Origin: Gemmatimonadota bacterium
GTDB lineage: Bacteria > Gemmatimonadota > Gemmatimonadetes > Gemmatimonadales > Gemmatimonadaceae
Assembly: GCA_029884515.1 (NCBI GenBank)
Contig: JAOUHR010000138.1
Span: forward strand, 1 to 5,834
DNA length: 5,834 nucleotides
Direction: 5' to 3'
This document shows positions 1 through 5,679 of the stretch, one piece after another. How positions within the stretch are numbered: position 1 is the stretch's first letter; every line of letters begins with the position of its first letter. A model generated the notes under the pieces. It was not told the DNA's origin. It was given only the letters and a program-made list of their open reading frames with translations, and made no database searches. The translations under genes were made by a program, and so were the position numbers.

Positions 1-290
1 ATGGGCCCACCATGATCCTCTTCGCGCTCTGTTCCATCGTCGGACTCTGGCTCGTGCGGTACTCCGAGGTCTATCCCTCGCTCTACGGCACGCGGGTGGC
101 GCACGCGCCGCTCGGGCTCTGGGAGGCGGGGATCTTCCTCGGCTTCCTCGGCATCTTCGCCTGGAGCTACGCCCACTTCATGGATGCCTTCCCGAAGGCG
201 CGCGTGCTGCTCATGACGTCGCCGTACCGGGACGAGGTTCAGGTCCCGGTGGATCCGCGCACGATGGAGCCGCTGCCGGCGCACGAGTAG
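1..290 (+). CDS. C-terminal part of a polytopic membrane protein, probable alternative complex III quinone-binding subunit (ActF-like)
   Basis: The reading frame is open from the left edge (first full codon at 3) to the TAG at 288-290, so about 95 C-terminal residues are seen and the true start lies outside; the ATG at 12 is internal. Two hydrophobic helices are visible, one starting MILFALCSIVGLWLVRY and one WEAGIFLGFLGIFAWSY, followed by a soluble tail rich in P, D and E. A helix ending in an Arg-Tyr pair, a VYPSLYGT-like loop, and a last helix with GIFLGFLG fit the end of the NrfD-type quinol:cytochrome c oxidoreductase subunits ActF/ActC. In known alternative complex III these sit in the inner membrane and take part in quinol oxidation and electron transfer to cytochrome c or a terminal oxidase. 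The family call comes from recollection of motif style and no alignment was run; another NrfD-like protein is possible. Confidence 0.55.
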   Translation, partial: GPTMILFALCSIVGLWLVRYSEVYPSLYGTRVAHAPLGLWEAGIFLGFLGIFAWSYAHFMDAFPKARVLLMTSPYRDEVQVPVDPRTMEPLPAHE

Positions 291-306
291 GGCGCGGGGC
301 ACGCGG

Positions 307-343
307 GAGGGCCGCCGGCGGCTTTCGTCCACCGGCGGCCCTC
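307..343 (+). terminator. Hairpin terminator after the ActF-like gene
   Basis: GAGGGCCGCCGG (307-318) pairs perfectly with CCGGCGGCCCTC (332-343), giving a 12-bp very GC-rich stem with a 13-nt loop, starting 16 nt after the stop codon. There is no T-tract after it (GTGTATCTT follows), so it is not a textbook intrinsic terminator, but its position at an operon end and its stability support a termination or mRNA 3'-end stabilising role. Confidence 0.6.
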
Positions 344-352
344 GTGTATCTT
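324..352 (+). promoter_or_regulatory. Weak candidate promoter for the tRNA-Ala gene
   Basis: TATCTT at 347-352 is a plausible -10 element about 26 nt before the tRNA, implying a short leader of around 20 nt. The -35 region at 17-bp spacing (TTCGTC, 324-329) matches the sigma-70 consensus poorly and lies in the loop of the preceding hairpin. The call rests on position and on the similar -10 elements before the kinase operon (TACCTT) and before the tonB-like gene (TACTTT). Confidence 0.3.
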
Positions 353-378
353 GCGGGGGTACCACCCGCACCACTCGA

Positions 379-451
379 GGGGCGTTAGCTCAGCTGGGAG
401 AGCACCTGCTTTGCAAGCAGGGGGTCGCCGGTTCGATCCCGGCACGCTCCA
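379..451 (+). tRNA. tRNA-Ala (anticodon UGC)
   Basis: A full cloverleaf can be drawn. The acceptor stem is GGGGCGT (379-385) with ACGCTCC (444-450) and discriminator A451. The D arm is GCTC/GAGC, the anticodon stem is CCTGC (405-409) with GCAGG (417-421), and the loop TTTGCAA carries anticodon TGC at 412-414. The T arm is GCCGG-TTCGATC-CCGGC. Acceptor pair 3 is G381 with T448, which is the G3:U70 wobble that alanyl-tRNA synthetase recognises, confirming alanine identity. The 3' CCA is not encoded (TTT follows), so a CCA-adding enzyme must complete it. The gene stands alone, with no rRNA or other tRNA in view. Confidence 0.97.
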
Positions 452-513
452 TTTGCACGGAAGGCCCCGCCGCCGGCCCCGCCGCCACGCGCGCGCACCC
501 CCCACGGCCGCTC

Positions 514-1014
514 ATGATGACCACCGCACCCGTCCCGGCCATCGGCTCCGCCGCACCCGACTTCACACTGGACGCGACCTCCGGCTCGAAGGTCTCCCTG
601 GCCGAGTTCCGCGGCAGGCGCGACGTGCTCCTGGCCTTCTTCCCGCTCGCCTTCACGTCCACCTGCACCGCCGAGCTCTGCGCCATCAGCGATGACTACG
701 GCACCTTCACCCGCCTGGGCGTCGAGGTCATCCCGATCAGCGTGGATTCAGTGGCGACGCTCAAGGAGTATCGGGCGAAGTACCACCTCGGCGTGGAGTT
801 GGCGTCGGACTTCCGCCGCGACGTCTCACGAGCCTACGGCACCCTCAATGAGGAGCGCTTCTACTCGAATCGCGCCTATTTCCTCATCGATCGCGAGGGC
901 CGTGTCCGCTGGCGGCACGTCGAGACAGCGAACCGCGACAAACGCGACAACGCCGAGCTCTTCGCGGAGATCGAGAAGCTCGGGAGACGGGAGACGGCAG
1001 ACCGCAGACGGTAG
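514..1014 (+). CDS. Peroxiredoxin (AhpC/TSA superfamily, AhpE/BCP-like)
   Basis: This is a 166-residue thiol peroxidase that would reduce hydrogen peroxide, organic hydroperoxides or peroxynitrite in the cytoplasm; there is no signal peptide. The thioredoxin-fold start G-S-A-A-P-D-F-T-L is at residues 11-19. The active-site loop FFPLAFTSTC (42-51) gives the Pxxx(T/S)xxC signature with P44, T48 and peroxidatic C51, and the conserved active-site Arg is R120 in SNRAYFLID. The FPLAFT wording and the YGxxNE segment (108-113) resemble the AhpE group. A second cysteine, C56, lies five residues after C51, the spacing used by E. coli BCP for its resolving cysteine, so a two-cysteine mechanism with a local helix rearrangement is possible. 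Residues 157-166 are encoded by a 7-bp repeat array and look like an acquired tail. Two ATGs (514, 517) are adjacent and no clear Shine-Dalgarno sequence precedes them, so the exact start is open by one codon. Confidence 0.93.
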   Translation: MMTTAPVPAIGSAAPDFTLDATSGSKVSLAEFRGRRDVLLAFFPLAFTSTCTAELCAISDDYGTFTRLGVEVIPISVDSVATLKEYRAKYHLGVELASDFRRDVSRAYGTLNEERFYSNRAYFLIDREGRVRWRHVETANRDKRDNAELFAEIEKLGRRETADRRR

Positions 1015-1030
1015 ACGACTGACGGCGGGG
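982..1030 (+). repeat. Degenerate 7-bp tandem repeat array, left arm
   Basis: Seven consecutive heptamers can be read as GGGAGAC, GGGAGAC, GGCAGAC, CGCAGAC, GGTAGAC, GACTGAC and a decayed GGCGGGG. The consensus is roughly GGNAGAC. The array begins inside the peroxiredoxin frame, supplies its last ten codons and contains its TAG stop at 1012-1014, then runs on into the intergenic region. Its complement-like partner is at 1077-1118. Confidence 0.8.
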
Positions 1031-1049
1031 AGCGGCCGAGAGCCGAGGA

Positions 1050-1077
1050 CGTCCCAGCGCACCCTCGCGCCGGGACG
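1050..1077. terminator. Hairpin between convergent genes, probable bidirectional terminator
   Basis: CGTCCC (1050-1055) pairs with GGGACG (1072-1077). After a single A-C mismatch (1056/1071), GCGC (1057-1060) pairs with GCGC (1067-1070) around a 6-nt loop ACCCTC. It lies midway between the stop codons of the convergent peroxiredoxin and hsp20 genes, where a terminator serving both strands is expected. No T-tract is present on either side. Confidence 0.5.
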
Positions 1078-1118
1078 CCTCCACCGTCCACCGCCCACCG
1101 TCTACCGTCCACCGTCCA
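1077..1118 (-). repeat. Degenerate 7-bp tandem repeat array, right (inverted) arm
   Basis: On the + strand five heptamers run CCGTCCA, CCGCCCA, CCGTCTA, CCGTCCA and CCGTCCA from 1084 to 1118, preceded by a decayed GCCTCCA. On the - strand this reads as GGTGGAC/GGTAGAC-type units, the same family as the array at 982-1030 in opposite orientation. An 11-bp perfect inverted repeat links the two: GACGGTAGACG (1007-1017) and CGTCTACCGTC (1099-1109). The array ends 7 bp before the last base of the hsp20 stop codon. Confidence 0.8.
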
Positions 1119-1125
1119 CCCGCTC

Positions 1126-1566
1126 CTACTTCGCCCTCACCTCGATCCGCTTGGGCTTCGGCACCTCCGCCTTCGGCACGCGCACCGTCAGCACGCCGTT
1201 CGCGAAAGTCGCCTCGATGGCGTCCTCCTTCACGTTCTGCGGCAGCTGGAAGGTCCGGCGGAACGCGCCCGTCACGCGCTCGACGATGTGCCAGCGGTTG
1301 CCGTCCTCGCCGCCCTCGTCCCGGCGCTCGGCGTGCTTCTCGCCGCTCACCGTGAGCACGCCATTGTCCGTGTTCACCTCCACCTGCTTCGGGTCCACGC
1401 CGGGGAGTTCGAGGTCGAAGACGAACCCGGTCGTCTCCTCCCGCACGTCCACCGCCGGGGTCCAGCTCGCGGGCGACGTCGCGCCGCGCCCGAAGGCGTC
1501 GTCGAAGAGGCGGTCCATCTCGCGCCGCAGCGTGAAGAGCGGCGTCAGCGTCGTACGATACACCAT
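1126..1566 (-). CDS. Small heat-shock protein, Hsp20/alpha-crystallin family
   Basis: This is a 146-residue cytoplasmic holdase chaperone, the usual length for bacterial Hsp20. The alpha-crystallin domain spans roughly residues 36-137. It has the first strand PAVDVREET (37-45), the LELPGVDPKQVEV segment (52-64), GVLTVSGEK (69-77) and the family hallmark ANGVLTVRVPK (122-132). The N-terminal LRREMDRLFDDAF (13-25) is typical of the class A arm that helps oligomerisation. The C-terminal I-x-I/V docking motif is present as IEV (141-143). I chose the ATG at 1566 rather than the in-frame ATG at 1632 because GGAGG lies five bases before it and because MVYRTT...PLF is a normal Hsp20 beginning. The gene converges on the peroxiredoxin and diverges from the sensor-kinase operon. 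No CIRCE element or clear sigma-32 promoter was found upstream. Confidence 0.95.
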   Translation of the reverse strand: MVYRTTLTPLFTLRREMDRLFDDAFGRGATSPASWTPAVDVREETTGFVFDLELPGVDPKQVEVNTDNGVLTVSGEKHAERRDEGGEDGNRWHIVERVTGAFRRTFQLPQNVKEDAIEATFANGVLTVRVPKAEVPKPKRIEVRAK

Positions 1567-1736
1567 GAGATCCTCCACTCGTTGATCGGTCCAGGGGTGA
1601 GGCGAGCCGTCCATCGGCGTCGCCGTGCGCACGAGGGCGCAACCCGCGTGCCGTGCGCCGTGCGCCTCGGTGACCGGGCCGCCTGCCGGAGCGACCGGGT
1701 GCGCTGTCAGCCTGGCAAGGCGCCGGACGGCTCACC

Positions 1737-1765
1737 TTGTCCGCCCCGGAGGCGACCCGTACCTT
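1737..1765 (+). promoter_or_regulatory. Candidate promoter of the two-component operon
   Basis: TTGTCC (1737-1742) and TACCTT (1760-1765) are separated by 17 bp, the standard sigma-70 spacing, although both hexamers are imperfect. Transcription would begin near 1772, only about ten bases before the ATG at 1782. That fits the lack of a Shine-Dalgarno sequence and suggests a nearly leaderless message. The rest of the 215-bp gap between hsp20 and this operon is GC-rich with short GTGCG/CGCC repetitions and shows nothing else I can name. Confidence 0.3.
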
Positions 1766-1781
1766 CCGCCATCGCCCTCCC

Positions 1782-3359
1782 ATGCGGCCAGTGACCCCAC
1801 TTTCCCCGACGACGCCCGCCTCTGACAGTCGCGCCGCGCGCGCGCTGGCGACGCTGGCGGAGCTGAGCGCCGAACTCGCCTCCGCGCGCGCCTTGGAGAC
1901 GAGCATCGAGCGGATCCTGGAGACGGTCGGGGCCACGCTGGGGGCGGACGAGTGCGCGCTCTGGCTGCATACGCCGTCGGGACTGCGTCGGGGCTGGGGC
2001 GCGGGGCTGGGCACCTTCACCGAGGCCCACATCCGTGCCGGCCTCATCAGCGTCGATGCGGTCGACGCGCCGCGCGACCTCGCGGTGGTGCCCATCGTCC
2101 TCGGGAACCGCAGGTTGGGCGCGCTGGCGCTCCGACTCGTGCGCACGCTGGCGGCGGAGGAGCAGCTCCTGCTGACAGCGCTCGCCAACATCCTCGCCCC
2201 GGAGCTCGCCCATGCCGAGCGTTCACGCCAGCTCGAGGTGGAGGTCGCCTCGCGCACGCAGGAGATCGAGCGTGGGCGGCGCTTCACCGAGAAGATCATC
2301 GACTCGCTGCCACTTGGCCTGTACGTGATCGACCGTGAGTTCCGGATCCAGAGCTGGAATCGGAAGCGCGAGACGGGCATGCAGGGCGTCTCGCGCGAAG
2401 AGGCCATCGGACGCACGATCTTCGAGATCCTGCACCGGCAGCCCTCGGCGATGCTCCGGCGCGAGTTCGAGGACGTCTTCTCGTCGGGTCGGATGCAGGA
2501 GTACCAGATGGAGAGCATCTCCTCCGGTGAGGCGCGCACCTACCGCATCACCAAGATCCCCATGCGGCTTGGCGACGGTCCCGTGACCCACGTCATCACC
2601 ATCGGCGAGGACGTCACGGACTGGAAGGAGGCGCAGGAGCGGTTCTCGCAGGCGGAGAAGCTCGCCGCCATCGGCCAGCTCGCCGCCGGCGTGATGCACG
2701 AGATCAACAATCCGCTCGCGACGATCGCGGCCTGCGCCGAGTCCCTCGGCTACCGGATCGATGATCTCGAGAAGTCGGGGGTGACGCTGGCGCCGGAGAC
2801 GCACGACTTCCTCGGCATCATCGAGAACGAGGTGCAGCGCTGCAAGCAGATCGTCGACGGGCTCCTCGACTTCAGCCGCCCCAAGCAGTCGCGCAAGGAG
2901 CGGGTGAACGTGAACGAGGTGGTGGAGCGCACGCTCTTCCTGCTCAAGCACCACGTGCGGTTCAAGAAGCTCACGGTGGAGACGGAGCTGGACGCGCTCA
3001 TCGGCCGGGTGCCGCACGCGAACGCGGAGCAGCTCGTGCAGGTGTTCATGGCCCTGCTGCTCAACGCCATGGACGCGATGGGCGACCGCGGGAACGTGCG
3101 GATCGTGTCGCGACGCGGCGACCGGCCCGACGCAGGGGCGATCGTCGAGGTGGTGGACCAGGGGCACGGCATCGCCCGCAGCGAACTCGGCAAGATCTTC
3201 GAGCCCTTCTATACGACCAAGGGTGCGGGCAAGGGCACGGGGCTCGGCCTCTCCATCTGCTACGGCATCGTGCAGGAGCATGGTGGACGGCTCGAGGTGG
3301 AGAGTGTGCTGGGCGAGGGGAGCACCTTCCGCGTGCTGTTGCCGGTGGTCGAGTCATGA
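1782..3359 (+). CDS. Soluble GAF-PAS sensor histidine kinase (NtrB-like catalytic core)
   Basis: This is a 525-residue kinase with no membrane helix, so its signal is probably cytoplasmic. A GAF-like domain covers about residues 35-145. A helical linker follows (RQLEVEVASRTQEIERG), then a PAS domain at about 168-280 (IIDSLPLGLYVIDREFRIQS through EDVTDWKEA). The dimerisation and phosphoacceptor domain has VMHEINNPLATI with H306; the HExxN arrangement (E307, N310) would also permit phosphatase activity. The ATPase domain has N-box N428, DQGHG (D459, G461, G463), IFEPFYTTK, and GAGKGTGLGLS (481-491), so all catalytic boxes look intact. The HEINNPL style is that of NtrB/AtoS-like kinases, which normally pair with NtrC-type regulators, yet the downstream partner is OmpR-type. 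The frame extends upstream to a TTG at 1737, but that codon overlaps the candidate -35, so ATG 1782 is preferred; GTG 1791 is possible. The stop overlaps the next start (ATGA), implying translational coupling. Confidence 0.92.
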   Translation: MRPVTPLSPTTPASDSRAARALATLAELSAELASARALETSIERILETVGATLGADECALWLHTPSGLRRGWGAGLGTFTEAHIRAGLISVDAVDAPRDLAVVPIVLGNRRLGALALRLVRTLAAEEQLLLTALANILAPELAHAERSRQLEVEVASRTQEIERGRRFTEKIIDSLPLGLYVIDREFRIQSWNRKRETGMQGVSREEAIGRTIFEILHRQPSAMLRREFEDVFSSGRMQEYQMESISSGEARTYRITKIPMRLGDGPVTHVITIGEDVTDWKEAQERFSQAEKLAAIGQLAAGVMHEINNPLATIAACAESLGYRIDDLEKSGVTLAPETHDFLGIIENEVQRCKQIVDGLLDFSRPKQSRKERVNVNEVVERTLFLLKHHVRFKKLTVETELDALIGRVPHANAEQLVQVFMALLLNAMDAMGDRGNVRIVSRRGDRPDAGAIVEVVDQGHGIARSELGKIFEPFYTTKGAGKGTGLGLSICYGIVQEHGGRLEVESVLGEGSTFRVLLPVVES

Positions 3360-4024
3360 AGGTGCTCGTGATCGAGGACGATCCGACGGTCGGCCAGTTC
3401 GTCAAGCGGGGCCTCGAGGAGCAGCGCTGGGCGGTGGACCTCGTCACCGACGGCGAGGAGGGGGAGGCGCTCGCGCGCTCGCAGCCGTACGACCTGGTGG
3501 TGCTGGACCTGCGCCTGCCGGGACGCTCGGGCGAGCAGGTGCTGCGGAACCTCCGGGCCCGCGGCTTCGAAAAGCCGGTGCTCGTGCTCACGGCGCAGGA
3601 CGCGGTGGACGCCAAGGTGGAGACGTTGCGCGCCGGCGCCGACGACTACGTGACCAAACCGTTCGCGTTCGAGGAACTGCTGGCGCGCGTGGAGGCGCTG
3701 GCGCGCCGGCCGCGGTCGATCGTCTCCCCGAAGCTCACGGTCGCCGACCTCGTGGTGGACCTCGACGCGCGCGAGGTGACGCGCGGGGGCAAGGCGATCG
3801 AGCTCACCCCGAAGGAGTTCATGGTGCTCGGCTACCTCGCCCGGCACGCGGGGCGGGTCCTCAGCCGTACGCTCATCACCGAGTACGCCTGGGGATACCA
3901 TTTCGATCCCGGCACCAACATCGTGGACGTGGTGATCAACCACCTGCGCAAGAAGATCGACGCGCCGTTCAAGAAGAAGCTGATCGCCACGGTGCGGGGC
4001 GTGGGCTACGTCCTGAAGGGCTAG
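3356..4024 (+). CDS. OmpR/PhoB-family response regulator (DNA-binding)
   Basis: This is a 222-residue two-domain transcription regulator. The receiver domain (about 1-115) has the acidic pair D8/D9, phosphoacceptor D51 in VVLDLRLPG, T79 and K101 in the TKPF motif, so it should be phosphorylatable. The winged-helix output domain (about 126-221) shows ELTPKEFMVLGYLARHAG, the VLSRTLITEYAWGY segment, the recognition-helix region NIVDVVINHLRKKID, and the closing RGVGYVL hairpin. In style it is closest to the CusR/QseB-like branch rather than PhoB itself; that is recollection, not alignment. The ATG at 3356 overlaps the stop of the soluble kinase by 4 bp, and the membrane kinase starts 9 bp after its stop, so all three should be co-expressed. 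DNA targets are unknown; 11-bp direct repeats at 5503-5524 and 5613-5628 are candidates. Confidence 0.95.
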   Translation: MKVLVIEDDPTVGQFVKRGLEEQRWAVDLVTDGEEGEALARSQPYDLVVLDLRLPGRSGEQVLRNLRARGFEKPVLVLTAQDAVDAKVETLRAGADDYVTKPFAFEELLARVEALARRPRSIVSPKLTVADLVVDLDAREVTRGGKAIELTPKEFMVLGYLARHAGRVLSRTLITEYAWGYHFDPGTNIVDVVINHLRKKIDAPFKKKLIATVRGVGYVLKG

Positions 4025-4033
4025 CGGCCCGCC

Positions 4034-5494
4034 GTGCGCTCGATCCGCGGCCGGCTCACCTTCGCGTACGCCATCGTGCTGGGCGTGACGCTGCTCATCT
4101 TCGCCGCCGTGCTGCTCATCGCGAGCCGCGACGCGGCCGAACGGGCGCTAAGGGCGCGCGTGGAGAACATCGCGGAGCTCGCGTCGGGCCTGCTGCAACA
4201 GTCGCGTGCGGCGGGCCTGCCGATCATGGTCGCCCCCGACTCGATGAGCGAGGAGCTCTCGGCCCTCACGCGCCGGCTGCTTGCCGGACTGCCCGGGTAT
4301 CTCCTCGTGACCGACTCGTCGCGGGTGCTCTACGCGAGTGCCGCCGTGGAACGCCTCACCACGAAGGACCAGCTCACGCTGACCCGTGCGGTCATCCGCG
4401 AACTGTCGCCGCGGCACCCCGGCGGGATCGTGGCGCTCGACTCCGCACGGATCTTCGTGCTCGCCAATTTCGAGACGCCGACGGCGCGCATGCCGATCTT
4501 CCGGATCGTCGCCGGTGAAACCGCCGAGACACTCGACATCACGCGACTCGACACGTTCGCGCCCATCGTGATCGCCCTGCCGGTGCTCTTCCTCTTCTCC
4601 GTCCTGCTCGCGTGGGGCATGGCCGGCACCAGTCTGCAGCCGATCGACCGCCTGATCGGCGACCTGGAGGCGATCCAGGATGGCCGCTCGCTGCATCGCC
4701 GGCTCCCGGTGGAGACGGACGAGAACGAACTCGACCGCCTCGCGGGCACCATCAACGCGATGATCGCGCGCCTCGAGGGCTCCTTCGCAGCGCTCCGCCG
4801 CTTCACCGCGGACGCGAGCCACGAACTGAAGACGCCCCTCACCGTGCTGCGCGCGGACATCGAGCGGGCGATGCAGTCGCCGCGGGTCGGGTTCGACCAA
4901 CTCCCTGCGCTCGAGGAGGCACTGGCCGAGACCACCCGGATGGCGGACCTCGTGGAGTCGCTGCTGACGCTGGCTCGCGCCGATGAGGGGCGGTTCGACA
5001 TCCACCGGGAGCTGGTCGACCTGGGTCCCCTCGTGGAGGACGTGCACGAGACCGCGGCGATGCTCGGCGAGGCCTCCGGCGCGCGGGTGGAACTCACGGC
5101 GCTCGCGCCCGTCACGGTGCTCGGCGATCCGATCCGCCTGCGGCAGCTCTTCCTGAACCTCGTGACCAACGCGCTCAAGTACACGCCGGCGGGGGGCGTG
5201 GTCGGGATCCGGCTCGAGCGGCGCGGCGACCGGGCCCTCTTCGCCGTACAGGACACGGGGCAGGGGATCGCGGCCGCCGACCTCCCGTTCATCTTCGACC
5301 GATTCTGGCGCGCCGACCGGGCGCGGTCGCGCGGTGGCGAGCGGGGCGGATTCGGCTTGGGCCTCGCGATCGCGCAGTGGATCGCGCACGCCCACGGCGG
5401 GAACATCGGGGTCGCGTCGCGCCTGGGGCGCGGCAGCACCTTCACGGTGACGCTGCCCGTCGCCGCGGTGCCCCCGGAGGCGGCTCCGGCCTGA
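4034..5494 (+). CDS. Membrane-bound HAMP sensor histidine kinase (CusS/QseC-like)
   Basis: This is a 486-residue inner-membrane kinase. It begins with the positively charged RSIRGR and TM1 at about residues 9-30. A periplasmic sensor region of about 140 residues follows, with no recognised fold, then TM2 at about 175-197 (from FAPIVIALPVLF) and a HAMP linker at about 198-250 (LQPIDRLIGDLEAI through DRLAGTINAMIARLE). The phosphoacceptor helix carries SHELKTPL with H263; HExxT (T267) is compatible with phosphatase activity. The ATPase domain has N379 in NLVTNALKYTP, DTGQG (D407, G409, G411), PFIFDRFWRAD, and GGFGLGLAI (438-446). All boxes are intact. The start is GTG at 4034, nine bases after the regulator stop and without a good Shine-Dalgarno sequence, so translation may depend on coupling. 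HAMP kinases of this kind are the normal partners of OmpR-type regulators, making this the likely cognate kinase. The ligand cannot be read from sequence. Confidence 0.95.
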   Translation: MRSIRGRLTFAYAIVLGVTLLIFAAVLLIASRDAAERALRARVENIAELASGLLQQSRAAGLPIMVAPDSMSEELSALTRRLLAGLPGYLLVTDSSRVLYASAAVERLTTKDQLTLTRAVIRELSPRHPGGIVALDSARIFVLANFETPTARMPIFRIVAGETAETLDITRLDTFAPIVIALPVLFLFSVLLAWGMAGTSLQPIDRLIGDLEAIQDGRSLHRRLPVETDENELDRLAGTINAMIARLEGSFAALRRFTADASHELKTPLTVLRADIERAMQSPRVGFDQLPALEEALAETTRMADLVESLLTLARADEGRFDIHRELVDLGPLVEDVHETAAMLGEASGARVELTALAPVTVLGDPIRLRQLFLNLVTNALKYTPAGGVVGIRLERRGDRALFAVQDTGQGIAAADLPFIFDRFWRADRARSRGGERGGFGLGLAIAQWIAHAHGGNIGVASRLGRGSTFTVTLPVAAVPPEAAPA

Positions 5495-5502
5495 TCCGAG
5501 CT

Positions 5503-5524
5503 TCACCGAAACGTCATCGAATCG
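5503..5524 (+). repeat. Tandem 11-bp direct repeat after the kinase operon, possible regulator-binding site
   Basis: TCACCGAAACG (5503-5513) is followed immediately by TCATCGAATCG (5514-5524), with 9 of 11 bases identical. Head-to-tail half sites with one helical turn (10-11 bp) spacing are the classic binding geometry for OmpR/PhoB-family dimers. The site lies 8 bp after the kinase stop and directly before the terminator hairpin. Assignment to the neighbouring regulator is inference. Confidence 0.4.
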
Positions 5525-5550
5525 CACGGCGCGCCCTAATGCGCGCCGTG
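5525..5550 (+). terminator. Hairpin terminator of the two-component operon
   Basis: CACGGCGCGC (5525-5534) and GCGCGCCGTG (5541-5550) form a perfect 10-bp stem with loop CCTAAT, and a G-T pair (5524/5551) can extend it. It lies 30 bp after the stop of the membrane kinase. No T-tract follows (TATCATC). It is immediately followed by a smaller hairpin, CATCGGG (5554-5560) with CCCGATG (5571-5577), which may reinforce termination. Confidence 0.65.
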
Positions 5551-5609
5551 TATCATCGGGCAGGGACCATCCCGATGTCGTGGGAAGGGGTGCTCGCAGG
5601 GGCCCGCGG

Positions 5610-5629
5610 TCCCTTAAGGGAAACTTAAT
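5610..5629. promoter_or_regulatory. Candidate operator: 12-bp palindrome overlapping an 11-bp-period direct repeat
   Basis: TCCCTTAAGGGA (5610-5621) is a perfect palindrome. CTTAA occurs at 5613-5617 and again at 5624-5628, a centre spacing of 11 bp. This A/T-rich patch stands out in GC-rich DNA and ends about 10 bp before the candidate -35 of the tonB-like gene, a usual place for an activator of the OmpR class. Which protein binds, if any, is unknown. Confidence 0.4.
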
Positions 5630-5639
5630 GTTGGCGGAG

Positions 5640-5668
5640 TTACGACCCCCGGCCGGCGCGGATACTTT
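5640..5668 (+). promoter_or_regulatory. Candidate promoter of the tonB-like gene
   Basis: TTACGA (5640-5645) and TACTTT (5663-5668) are separated by 17 bp. Transcription would start near 5675, giving a leader of about 60 nt. The leader would hold a perfect 8-bp hairpin, CGATGCCC (5680-5687) with GGGCATCG (5697-5704), before the ribosome-binding site. Confidence 0.4.
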
Positions 5669-5679
5669 ATGCGCACGGT

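Noticed and set aside
1567..1632. N-terminal extension of Hsp20 to the ATG at 1632.
   Set aside because: The ATG at 1566 has a strong GGAGG at proper spacing and gives the normal family beginning; the extra 22 residues do not look like an Hsp20 arm.
1567..1781. Search for a CIRCE element or sigma-32 type heat-shock promoter upstream of hsp20.
   Set aside because: No TTAGCACTC-type inverted repeat and no convincing CTTGAA/CCCCAT pair was found on the minus strand.
884..2539. A 551-codon open frame on the minus strand spanning the hsp20 region and the start of the soluble kinase.
   Set aside because: It overlaps well-supported hsp20 and kinase coding sequence in other frames, its translation is Arg/Ser/Gly-rich low-complexity, and it shows no family motif. 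Long antisense open frames are expected at this GC content.
2223..3281. A 352-codon minus-strand frame opposite the soluble kinase.
   Set aside because: Composition (L, H, R, V, E repeats) is typical of an antisense shadow of a high-GC gene; no motif and no start signal.
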